From a virus, in the IMG/VR virus record IMGVR_UViG_3300032893_000017, positions 1 to 64,000 of that record: 64,000 bases of DNA. One strand, given 5' to 3'. Shown in pieces: positions 34,401 to 41,812 of this stretch; the first letter of the stretch is position 1; each line of letters starts with the position of its first letter. Position numbers and translations under genes: made by a program. The notes under the pieces were generated by a model. The model did no database searches, was not told the origin of the DNA, and saw only the letters and a list, made by a program, of their open reading frames with translations.

Positions 34401-35191
34401 GTTTTATCAAATTGAATATTATAACCTGCATTTCTAGCTGCTTGAAAGTCTACTGCAAATTTCTCACTACTATATCTTGTAATAGGAATATGTCTTCCTT
34501 CAATTGTCACCCATACTGTTGCCCCTATTGGAATAGAATGAAAGTCTATTCTTCCTTCTGCTGTTAATTTAGGTTTAATAAAAGCTTTCAATAATGTCAT
34601 TGATCTAGGGTTAAAGGATTTCTTTATATTCTCTCTTGCTACATCATCAATCAATTTAAATCCACAAGCACAATTATTTCTCAGCATCTCTAAATAACTC
34701 TTGTCAATTATCATTCCTTCTATATACCATTTGAATATGGTTGCAAACACCTCTTTTATATTGCTGCTTGTATGCTCATTTAAAAATAAATGATTCTTTT
34801 CTTTTCTTATTTGTATTCTCAATTTATCCAGCTTAACTTTTACAATTGTATTGTTGTCTAATCCCCATTTATGAAACATCATGTGACCCAACTCATGTAA
34901 GCAGTCTGATCTAAAGTCTGGAGAGTGTTCATACAATATAATTATATTTTCATCCAACTGTGCTCTGTCTAATTTATTGTCTTCTTTATTCTTGTATAAG
35001 TGTATTATTATAGGTTGCTTTAAATTAAGAAATGATTTTATTTTTGTAAGTAAAGGTTCCAATTCTTGTTTTACTCTGTTACCTTCTTGCCGTTTCCATT
35101 CTATATTGTCTATGTGAATGTTTTGAGATTTCTGCAATTTATTTTTATTTAATATTTTTATATCTTTTTCTTTCCAAAGAAATTTATTCAT
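31457..35191 (-). CDS. zincin metallopeptidase fused to an SNF2-like helicase
   Basis: A 1244-residue protein. Residues 1-200 are a zincin: H99-E-L-G-H103 with a likely third ligand E147 (IKEVFA). Residues 210-290 are a beta region with EGRHIPI. A long charged coiled coil runs to about 780. Residues 789-1244 are a superfamily 2 helicase of the SNF2 type: GVGTGKT (796-802), DEPH (896-899), TATP (929-932) and QVDGRITRGNR (1194-1204). It lies in the head operon next to MuF, so it is probably packaged and injected, as with the P1 Dar proteins; that is inference. Confidence 0.85.
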   Translation of the reverse strand: MNKFLWKEKDIKILNKNKLQKSQNIHIDNIEWKRQEGNRVKQELEPLLTKIKSFLNLKQPIIIHLYKNKEDNKLDRAQLDENIIILYEHSPDFRSDCLHELGHMMFHKWGLDNNTIVKVKLDKLRIQIRKEKNHLFLNEHTSSNIKEVFATIFKWYIEGMIIDKSYLEMLRNNCACGFKLIDDVARENIKKSFNPRSMTLLKAFIKPKLTAEGRIDFHSIPIGATVWVTIEGRHIPITRYSSEKFAVDFQAARNAGYNIQFDKTKSHLTFKVNAKKDKLEKPKEEKQLTERQLEKVRIKEEIKTKKKETRKEIDKSIKDSRRAVLKEVTNKEKENKELESIATKLKTNLDKNDKLSEEQKEQTIQTVLSEVLRRKKQSKIKDCNKLANYKEVQTDKKDELYVNIPNEYHYGLELVNDVKNELNNEEGIKITFNSGLDKQALENKSEIRKKTKQYIDNLAKKESFEKEYKKVNKEKYENLMNIKIEGLEVSKEDVEEIGKRFDKISYKNNSESLYTVLSKLSDGDSLANINLLINKAGTRQVNALTNKFLDINMDFKRLIEGIGLEKSMNLLAMHLRNTLDKNKYEKFIDNIESYFESEVEHIENNALDKIKGLKKEAQNLRTKITQVKVFNKEAERSLVDNLIEQRNILGSSLGLLKSTSELLNSLKKIKNEKDISHVDIELSKDPDKAKIEYKNMIFSTDRNNAKLELHPFKNRVVLSSNLLSNYIKINKIDKERKDKLNKIKNNSTGVLIDKQGNEYTNYKIHGFKSEFKFKPHQRNDVQFLNSNGGKGIISRGVGTGKTMIAVGFHATQLVKDPKYSTVMVIPDKNVKQQVDEIKKYTNLKVTEIPEDMDRNQKRKLLQNTSANGNIFVISHTDLVNNTDILSKKKIDNLTIDEPHEIFFDKNGDIKTKGREIISGLKTKHKIALTATPIQENPSDVYNLINWVDPDGVGKRGNFKLQFGDKEKYDINGMLKTENYSFIDMNLGQQNLMKEYYRDIIDNYVTNDQLTKRGYKINKKLEKTKMLPEMNVYLKKKISNAESEMKKFIKNTPQYFKESYPGSWEERRKQTFINNLVAEQIKESNKYDGIKNPKTKQLVKNIFDKINEKHVIYVDDINHQEHITKVLLDKGYPKEQLFSMLGKKKEAIQNKLNWNDSENPGLLFISKGQVAGHNLQKANTLHKVGTLFDGMGDIQVDGRITRGNRKEDANIISYKFSNIYEENLNKKLQKYKRTLASIDTSLEGA

Positions 35192-37592
35192 TAATTACCT
35201 CAACTTCCAATATTGTTCTTCCTTTTTTACTTTTATATTTTTTTTTAATTTTAAATTTCATTCCATCTATTGCTAAAAATTCCATTTCTATACTATTAAA
35301 TCCCATTGAAACTATTCCACTATCATTTATCCTTCTTAATGCAGGAGCAACTTTACTTCCTTTAGGAAAAGTAATCTCCATTAAAGCCCCATTTTCTGAT
35401 TCATGTTTTGCAAAAGTAAAAGCAATAAATTTATCTCCTGTCCAAGAACTAAAAGATGGAGATTGAAAAATATCTCCCTCTTTTAAATCTTCTGTAAATA
35501 ATTTTCCCATTACTCCTCTATAAACAATAATATTATTTTTTAGTGGGTTATTATTTATATAATTTCTAATATTTTTTATTTGTTTATCAACAATTTTATT
35601 TGTTTCTTCTAAATCTTTTCCTTTGAATAATTTTCTATCTTTTACATTTAAAAATCTTTCTCTTACATAATCATAAGAATTTCCAGAGTAAGAAGATACG
35701 TCTTCTAAAATCTCTTTATTTTTAATATAAAATTCATCAATATACTTTTTATAATTTTCATTAACCCATTTATCATAATCTTCTTCAGTTCCTAAAAATA
35801 CAGGTTCTTTTTTTATTTCTTTATAAATGTATTCTGCATTCTTGCCTTCACCTATCTTTTTGATATATTTGTGATTTAATCTGCTTGATTTTCTTAATTC
35901 TTTCTTCTTAAAATAGAACTTCATCTCGTCTTTGAACTTCTTCAATGACATTGGTATTATTCCACCAAACATTTCTTTTGTCATTGTTTTTATGTATTTA
36001 CTTTCAAATTCCTGTGCTGTCCCAAATCCTATTCCAAACTTTAATTCATCAAACTTTCCATCTAGCTTTTGAATAAGCATGTAGATTGTACTGTATTGCT
36101 TAATAGGTCTATTGATACATACATCTATATCTTCCCCGTCTGGACTGTCTGTGTTTTTGATATATCCATAATCATATTCCATTAAATTTTTATATGGACT
36201 GCCTGGATATTCCCTTGTTTCTCCTTTTCTCCATTCTATAGCAATATCTAATCCTTTGAAGTTTATTGTTTCTTTTGTTGAATCATTTTTTAATAGGTCT
36301 AATTTTTTATCTCTAAAAGACTTCTCTACTTTCCATTCTATTGCATTTATTTCTGGGTTGTATTGCTGAAACTCTGGATGAAACTCAGACCAAAAATGCG
36401 TGCAGTGAGGATGGCTGGGAATTGCTATCCATTTCTTGCCTATTGCATCCTTTCCTACCCATATATAGTATTCTGCAAATTCGTCATTTGCTATATCTGA
36501 GTTTCTAGACTTTGGAACAAGTAAGCAAACCTTTCCTATCCACTTATTGCATGGCTGATCTGGCTTTTCTTGTTTGTTATATTCACCACTGTATATGAAG
36601 TATTTCTTTTCACCTGTTTTTAAGCTGTCCTGTAACCCTGCTGCTAAATAACCATTGTTCATTGCCATAGATGTTTCTGTTAAGATGATCCTTCTAAGAT
36701 CCCTTTCATATGCCTGCTTTGTTTCGTTTGTTAAGTCTTTTCCTAACTCGTCTTCTAAGTCTACATGGTATAATCTACTTATCATTTCTTGTTTTGACAA
36801 TCCATCTTCCAGCCCACTTACTATATTTTTTCTTACTATGTCTCTTATCTTTGTATAAGCATCTCCCTGTATTGATAGATACTTCGCTGCATTTTCTTTT
36901 GCGAACTTAATTGCTTGTGATAACTGTTCATTTCTATCTATTTCTTTTTTTATGTAGTTTTTGTCATTTATTCTCTCTCCATACTTGTCTACTATATTGT
37001 CATAAGACATTCTTTTCTGTTCTTCTTTGTCAATTCCTTCTTCATCCATCCATTTTAATAGTAATCCAAATAATCCTGCTCTTACTATTGTTTCATCCTC
37101 TAGATCAATATTGTCTTTAAAGTAGTTTACAACATCTTTATTGAAAGACTCCCACTCTGCATTGGTCATTAACTGTTTTGTCTCTGGGTTGTAGATTACT
37201 TTTCCTTTAAATTGAATTGGTTCTAACTTTTTCTTTTTTCCTATTCCAAAGGATTGAAACTTATCTATTGCTTTTTTATACTTGTCTCTAAGTTCTGTCC
37301 ACAAGGATTTCATTAGCAATGCTTCTTCTGTTATTTCACCTTGACTAGCTTTCAATAAATCATACATTGGAAAAGAATAAGACTTTCTTACTGACGAAGG
37401 ATCTACTTCCAATTTTAAACATAGTCCTATCATTATTCCTTCTGTAAGTTCATGAAGATATTCTAACAATGCTAATTGGTATTCTTGTATAAAACGAAAT
37501 TGAGAGAATTCATATTCATCTAGATTCTTTATTGCCTTCTCTAGAATATCAAAAAAGTTATTATTGTATTTTGTAGGAATTCTTAGTTTCAT
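35184..37592 (-). CDS. MuF-like head protein with pyrophosphatase-like and ADP-ribosyltransferase domains
   Basis: An 802-residue protein. Residues 1-415 are MuF-type (RRIILTETSMAMNNGY at 300-315, SHPHCTHFW at 393-401). Residues 446-545 look like the phage inorganic-pyrophosphatase-like domain (RKGETREYPGSPYKN, then YGYIKNTDSPDGEDIDVCI). An HKY module sits at 574-591. Residues 680-800 are an ADP-ribosyltransferase with the R-S-E layout: YRG (R692), SPSFSSWT (711-718) and ExE (E769, E771). MuF proteins sit inside heads and can carry toxins, so the ART may modify host protein after ejection. The start overlaps nothing and has an AGGAAAG site. Confidence 0.85.
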   Translation of the reverse strand: MKLRIPTKYNNNFFDILEKAIKNLDEYEFSQFRFIQEYQLALLEYLHELTEGIMIGLCLKLEVDPSSVRKSYSFPMYDLLKASQGEITEEALLMKSLWTELRDKYKKAIDKFQSFGIGKKKKLEPIQFKGKVIYNPETKQLMTNAEWESFNKDVVNYFKDNIDLEDETIVRAGLFGLLLKWMDEEGIDKEEQKRMSYDNIVDKYGERINDKNYIKKEIDRNEQLSQAIKFAKENAAKYLSIQGDAYTKIRDIVRKNIVSGLEDGLSKQEMISRLYHVDLEDELGKDLTNETKQAYERDLRRIILTETSMAMNNGYLAAGLQDSLKTGEKKYFIYSGEYNKQEKPDQPCNKWIGKVCLLVPKSRNSDIANDEFAEYYIWVGKDAIGKKWIAIPSHPHCTHFWSEFHPEFQQYNPEINAIEWKVEKSFRDKKLDLLKNDSTKETINFKGLDIAIEWRKGETREYPGSPYKNLMEYDYGYIKNTDSPDGEDIDVCINRPIKQYSTIYMLIQKLDGKFDELKFGIGFGTAQEFESKYIKTMTKEMFGGIIPMSLKKFKDEMKFYFKKKELRKSSRLNHKYIKKIGEGKNAEYIYKEIKKEPVFLGTEEDYDKWVNENYKKYIDEFYIKNKEILEDVSSYSGNSYDYVRERFLNVKDRKLFKGKDLEETNKIVDKQIKNIRNYINNNPLKNNIIVYRGVMGKLFTEDLKEGDIFQSPSFSSWTGDKFIAFTFAKHESENGALMEITFPKGSKVAPALRRINDSGIVSMGFNSIEMEFLAIDGMKFKIKKKYKSKKGRTILEVEVINE

Positions 37593-37599
37593 TGCTTTC

Positions 37600-37929
37600 C
37601 TAATATTGCATTATTGGTTGCATTAATCCATGATTTCTCATCCATACTTCCCTGAATTTTTTACTAAACAGTTTTATCCACTTATGATAGATTCCTTCAC
37701 CTGGATCTGTACCTATTTTCTTTGCTATAGCTTCCCTGTATTGTTTCATAGCAGTAATTTGGTCTTGCATGAATCGATGGAAGGTTTCCTGATCCATATC
37801 TTTTTCTTTATAGATGTATCTATTTCCTTCCTTCCTTAGATACTTATGTGATAGTGCTTTTAATAATCCATTATCTTCTAGAGTAAATGACTTAAAGAAA
37901 TATTCATCGAATAAAAAAGGTTGATTCAT
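37600..37929 (-). CDS. small HKY-module protein next to the polyproteins
   Basis: A 109-residue protein. FFKSFTLEDNGLLKA then SHKYLRKEGNRYIYKE match the 80-residue protein at 18087-18329 almost residue for residue. After the module comes a helical tail (FMQDQITAMKQYREAIAKKI) and a W-rich end. It sits between MuF and the sigma-like polyprotein with gaps of 1-7 bases. It is probably an internal head protein. Confidence 0.75.
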   Translation of the reverse strand: MNQPFLFDEYFFKSFTLEDNGLLKALSHKYLRKEGNRYIYKEKDMDQETFHRFMQDQITAMKQYREAIAKKIGTDPGEGIYHKWIKLFSKKFREVWMRNHGLMQPIMQY

Positions 37930-37930
37930 T

Positions 37931-40564
37931 CTATTCTCCTTTTTCTATACACTGTAATAATTTATCATAATATTGCTGATCTTTAATTATCCCTTTCTTT
38001 ACTTTATCTTCTGTGTCCCATCTTTTTTTTGTTATTTGTTTTCCCAAAACAAGTTCTTTATCTGAAGTAGACTTAAAAACTAAAGACTTTTGCATCTCCT
38101 GCTTAAATGCTCTCATAAATATATCTTTTAATTTTTCTAAATCACTTTTTGTAAAGTCTGAAAGGCTACCTGTAGGAGCATCTGTTACTCTTACTTCTGT
38201 TTTTTTGTTTTTTAGCAATACATCATGCAATAGCTGATTCCCAAATCTTGCTACCATTTCAGAATCATCCGCGTAATATTTACTATTACTGCTGCTTAAA
38301 AACTTTTGATAAGACTTTGTTTTCTTAACTTCTTTTACAAAAAGAACACGATCTTGATTCCAGATAGGGTTGCCGTCTTTATATCCTAATACTCTTTCTG
38401 TGTAGAACAAATGATGAAAGTATTCGTGAACAAAAGAATTCTTGAATTTAGATCCTATTGTTATACTTTTATTTGAGGGACTGTAAAAAGCTCGTGCTAC
38501 CTTATTATAAGAAATCTGTGCATAATCTTTTTGAAAAGATATTGATAAATTAGTGTGATTTGCAAAACCTAAATCTTTTAAAAGTTCTAATTGATACATA
38601 ATATTACACCATGCTTTTTTATTTTCAGGTGTAATATTATTTTGGATGCTTACTTTGAAGTTCTTATTAGCATAATCATACATTTCCTCTATTTTCATTT
38701 TCTCAAATTTTTTTATAGAAATCATTTTTTCAATATTCTCTAGAGTTTCATTTTCTTTCTTATCTGTCTCTTCATAAATATATTTTGCATTCTTGCCTTC
38801 ACCTATCTTTTTAATATACTTATGATTTATCTTTGATTTAAAGAATACTATTTGAGTTCCAATTGACTTAATTAGTATATCTATCTTTTCCATAATTGCA
38901 TTTATTGGTTGATCACTCTTAATCATTTCTGAATACTTGCTTCCTATTTCTTTTATCTTTTTGAGTATTTTATGCACCATTACTGGAGATATTTTTATTG
39001 CTGTTGCTATTTCTTTTCCTGTTTGCTTCTTTGTTAAAAGATCTACTACTTTCTTTTCATTCTTTGTTTTTAATTCTGATTTTATTTTACTTAAAAAGTC
39101 TTTTACGTTTTTAGTTCTTTCCTTCTGTTCTTGTTCATACTGTTCATTTGTTTTGTATTCCTTTGATATTAAATCTATTTTATCAATATCACTTTCTACA
39201 TTCTCGTCTAATGCAGGTGTATTAAGAATCTTTTCAAAACGTTTGTCTAGAATGTTGTCTCTGTCCACTCCCTGTATACCTACATACTCTCCAGTTTTAG
39301 GGTCTTTTATTTCTCCATGCTTCATATATCCTTTTATGTAAGTGTATAAGTAAGTAGAAAAAGTATTTGGAGGATATTTTTTAAGATTGAAATTTCTTAT
39401 TGCATGTATCATTCCCAAATTGCCATTTTGATATGCATCCTCTACATCTATCTTTCCCGTTTCATAATCCATAAGAAGATTTTTATTACGCTGAATTACT
39501 GCTGTGATATATTTTTGATTCTCTACAATAAAATTAGCTCTTGTTGCCCTATCTTCTTTTAACGTATTTATTTGTTCTGCTGATATATTGCCTATATTTA
39601 TTCCTGTTCTAAGTGTATATGATTTTCCTTCCTTTGTTATTCCTTCTACTATCTTTCCACTTTCATCTCTATACCAATATCTGTAATTTCCTTTACCTCC
39701 CTGTCTACGAATGTATTTATGTCCAGATTTCATTATTCCAGTAATATTTTTGATAAGATTGAAAAATCCTAGTTTAATTGACTTTGCCATCTCCAAAGCA
39801 TGTTGTTTTACTACAAACTCTTTTCCTGCTTCGTCTACTAATTTTACTATCCCGTCTTTTATTTCTTTTATTGTAGCAACTAATCCTCTTCCTTGGTGTT
39901 GATGAATACCTTCTTTTGATTTTGCATCTGGTTTGATTCTAACTTTTGCTCCTATTTTAATTTCTGGTTTTTGTTCCCCGTCTTTCTTTTGTGTTGTTTT
40001 CTTTTCTGCATACTGTTTTGCTTTTTCATAGTCATTTGTGATTTTTGTTTTGCCATCCCAATAGAAACCATCTTTGAATTCCAATCCTTCTATTCGTTTG
40101 GGTTCTTGTTTAGCCTTAGGCTGGTCACCTTTAGCTTCTTCATAAATATATTTATCACCTTCCTTACGAAGATATTTATGAGACATTATATTTTTAAAAA
40201 AGACTAAATTAACTTTTTTTTTTAAGTCTGTTAAAGATTTTAAGAAGCCTATTATTACATTTGGTTTAGATTTTTTTGTTAGTCCTGCTTCTGAAAGTGC
40301 AATCGCAATAGCCTGCTTTCTATTCGTAACTTTATCACCACTTCCAGACCTTAGTTTCTTTCTTTTAAATTCCCCCATGACAACATGCACCTTGTCTTGT
40401 TTGTTTTTTAGCTTTTTTCTTTTCTTAGCTCCAGCACCTAATTTATCTGGGTGCTTGTATGCTTCTTCTACTGTCATTTTTTCTGCAGCATCTACAATAT
40501 ACTTTGGAAGTGCTTCCTGTTCGTTTCCTATTTTGGATTTAATTAAAAAAACTAATTTCGTCAT
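37931..40564 (-). CDS. polyprotein: DUF6496-like, KOW-like, sigma70-like and zincin domains joined by HKY modules
   Basis: An 877-residue protein in beads. Residues 28-95 match a small basic family (EFKRKKLRSGSGDKVTNRKQ). HKY module 1 lies at 129-143. A KOW-like barrel spans 200-257. HKY module 2 lies at 282-298. Residues 340-418 are sigma70 region-2-like (VEDAYQNGNLGMIHAIRNFN, FSTYLYTYIKGYMKH), and 500-545 form a region-4-like helix-turn-helix. HKY module 3 lies at 581-599. Residues 700-790 are a zincin (H713-E-x-x-H717, with E769 a likely ligand). Each HKY follows an FFK-like helix. It is probably packaged and processed; a delivered sigma factor could redirect host polymerase. Function is inferred. 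Confidence 0.8.
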   Translation of the reverse strand: MTKLVFLIKSKIGNEQEALPKYIVDAAEKMTVEEAYKHPDKLGAGAKKRKKLKNKQDKVHVVMGEFKRKKLRSGSGDKVTNRKQAIAIALSEAGLTKKSKPNVIIGFLKSLTDLKKKVNLVFFKNIMSHKYLRKEGDKYIYEEAKGDQPKAKQEPKRIEGLEFKDGFYWDGKTKITNDYEKAKQYAEKKTTQKKDGEQKPEIKIGAKVRIKPDAKSKEGIHQHQGRGLVATIKEIKDGIVKLVDEAGKEFVVKQHALEMAKSIKLGFFNLIKNITGIMKSGHKYIRRQGGKGNYRYWYRDESGKIVEGITKEGKSYTLRTGINIGNISAEQINTLKEDRATRANFIVENQKYITAVIQRNKNLLMDYETGKIDVEDAYQNGNLGMIHAIRNFNLKKYPPNTFSTYLYTYIKGYMKHGEIKDPKTGEYVGIQGVDRDNILDKRFEKILNTPALDENVESDIDKIDLISKEYKTNEQYEQEQKERTKNVKDFLSKIKSELKTKNEKKVVDLLTKKQTGKEIATAIKISPVMVHKILKKIKEIGSKYSEMIKSDQPINAIMEKIDILIKSIGTQIVFFKSKINHKYIKKIGEGKNAKYIYEETDKKENETLENIEKMISIKKFEKMKIEEMYDYANKNFKVSIQNNITPENKKAWCNIMYQLELLKDLGFANHTNLSISFQKDYAQISYNKVARAFYSPSNKSITIGSKFKNSFVHEYFHHLFYTERVLGYKDGNPIWNQDRVLFVKEVKKTKSYQKFLSSSNSKYYADDSEMVARFGNQLLHDVLLKNKKTEVRVTDAPTGSLSDFTKSDLEKLKDIFMRAFKQEMQKSLVFKSTSDKELVLGKQITKKRWDTEDKVKKGIIKDQQYYDKLLQCIEKGE

Positions 40565-40576
40565 ATTGTTTTATCC

Positions 40577-40777
40577 TTAATTTATTTTTTCTGGTTCTTC
40601 TACTATCTCTTTAATTAGCACTTGGTTACGAATTAAATTATCTTCTATAATTGTTACTACACTAAATCTACAATTATATTTTTTCATCAATTCGTTTACC
40701 TTTTCGCAGCATTCCTTTGCATTAGGTTCTGCTGCTTCTTTGTTTTCTTTTGGATCTATGACCTGCATTTCATCCAT
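40577..40777 (-). CDS. small hypothetical protein
   Basis: Sixty-six residues. An acidic start (PKENKEAAEPNAKECCEKVN) is followed by a beta pair (CRFSVVTIIEDNLIRNQVLI) reminiscent of small phage proteins that overlay lambda-type accessory folds. It has a good AAGGAGAT site and overlaps the next gene by 8 bases. No family is recognised. Confidence 0.68.
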   Translation of the reverse strand: MDEMQVIDPKENKEAAEPNAKECCEKVNELMKKYNCRFSVVTIIEDNLIRNQVLIKEIVEEPEKIN

Positions 40778-40982
40778 GGTTTATCTCCTTGTCTTTCATA
40801 TTTGAACTACAAGAAGGACAATAGTTGTGCCATAAGTTATTTATCTTTTTGGCTGTCCATCCCTGCTTTTTTAGTTCCCTCATTAAAAAATTCCAATTGT
40901 TATCTGCCCAAATTTCTTTCCTGCATCCACAGTTATTGTCACAGATTATTTCATAATCGCCATCTCCAATATTTGTTATCAT
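40770..40982 (-). CDS. small zinc-finger protein
   Basis: Seventy residues. CDNNCGC near the start and CPSC near the end enclose a W-rich helix (IWADNNWNFLMRELKKQGW). This looks like a small four-cysteine zinc fold that handles nucleic acid or protein contacts. The function is unknown. Confidence 0.7.
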   Translation of the reverse strand: MITNIGDGDYEIICDNNCGCRKEIWADNNWNFLMRELKKQGWTAKKINNLWHNYCPSCSSNMKDKEINHG

Positions 40983-40991
40983 TTAACACTC

Positions 40992-41267
40992 CTATATTAA
41001 ATGTTTAGTTACTTCTAGAAGTAAAGTTTCTATTTCTTCTGTTGTCTTTAATGAAAATACTTCTCTATACCAATACTTGCTCTCTACTGGAATATATGTC
41101 AATGTCAACAGATATCCATTGCTTATCATTTCTAAGGTAAAACTGAACCAGTTTATTTTGATACTATCGTCTTTAAATACTTTTATTCCCATCTCCTCTA
41201 TCATTTTTCTGTGCTTAGCTGGTATTTGTATTGGTTCTGGTTTTACTTCTATTTTCTTCTTTTCCAT
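40992..41267 (-). CDS. small hypothetical protein
   Basis: Ninety-one residues: a lysine/proline-rich N-terminus, a short helix (KHRKMIEEMGIKVFKD), then beta strands (INWFSFTLEMISNGYLLTLT) and a closing helix. It follows the 139-residue gene by 9 bases. No family is recognised. Confidence 0.68.
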   Translation of the reverse strand: MEKKKIEVKPEPIQIPAKHRKMIEEMGIKVFKDDSIKINWFSFTLEMISNGYLLTLTYIPVESKYWYREVFSLKTTEEIETLLLEVTKHLI

Positions 41268-41276
41268 TGTAGTTCC

Positions 41277-41696
41277 TTAAAGCTTTAAAATGTTTTTTGT
41301 CTTTAGTATGATATATATTTTCTCTTTTGCATTTGATTTGTCATGTGCTGGTTCATACTGTAATCCTTTTTCCATCATCTCATCTACTGCTTCAGTTGTC
41401 TCATGCAATAGAACATGATAGTAAGTAACTGTTTGTAAGTTGTTGTCTATCCATACTTCATATTCTGGGATATATTTCTTTGCCATCCAGTTTCCAGCTT
41501 CATCAAAGTCCATATCATGGTTTCTTTTTACATAAGTTCCATTTACTGTAAAGACTTTTATCTTTACTTTTTTGTAGACAAGTGTTCCTATAAAGAGTTT
41601 TTGTAAACTCCCATCCATTTTTTCTTCATTGAATTTTTCTATGATATCTACTAGAGTTTTGAAGTCTTGCGCATCTTGTTTTAAATTATCTTCCAT
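41277..41696 (-). CDS. hypothetical protein, possible HExxx peptidase-like fold
   Basis: A 139-residue protein. A helical start is followed by beta strands (YVKRNHDMDFDEAGNW, YEVWIDNNLQTVTYYHVLLH) and HETTEAVDEMMEKGLQYEPAH. H-E followed by a later H is suggestive of a metal site, but a proper HExxH is absent. It lies in the head operon directly after portal. No family is recognised. Confidence 0.68.
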   Translation of the reverse strand: MEDNLKQDAQDFKTLVDIIEKFNEEKMDGSLQKLFIGTLVYKKVKIKVFTVNGTYVKRNHDMDFDEAGNWMAKKYIPEYEVWIDNNLQTVTYYHVLLHETTEAVDEMMEKGLQYEPAHDKSNAKEKIYIILKTKNILKL

Positions 41697-41800
41697 TATT
41701 TTATCCTACTAGTAAAGATCTGTTTTTGAATTCTTCTATTATGGCCTTGCAGAAAAGTATTTTTACATTCTTGACCACAATTACAGGCGCATAAGTTCAT
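41696..41800 (-). CDS. 34-residue Cys-rich microprotein
   Basis: The frame starts MNLCACNCGQECKNTFLQGHNRR, with an AAGGA site, and its stop overlaps the next start by one base. The C-x-C-x-CG...F..GHN pattern matches the cysteine cluster after the GIY-YIG nuclease domain at 23116-24000, so it may be a free-standing copy of that zinc motif. It fills the gap after the portal gene. Confidence 0.6.
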   Translation of the reverse strand: MNLCACNCGQECKNTFLQGHNRRIQKQIFTSRIK

Positions 41801-41812
41801 ATAATTTCCTTC

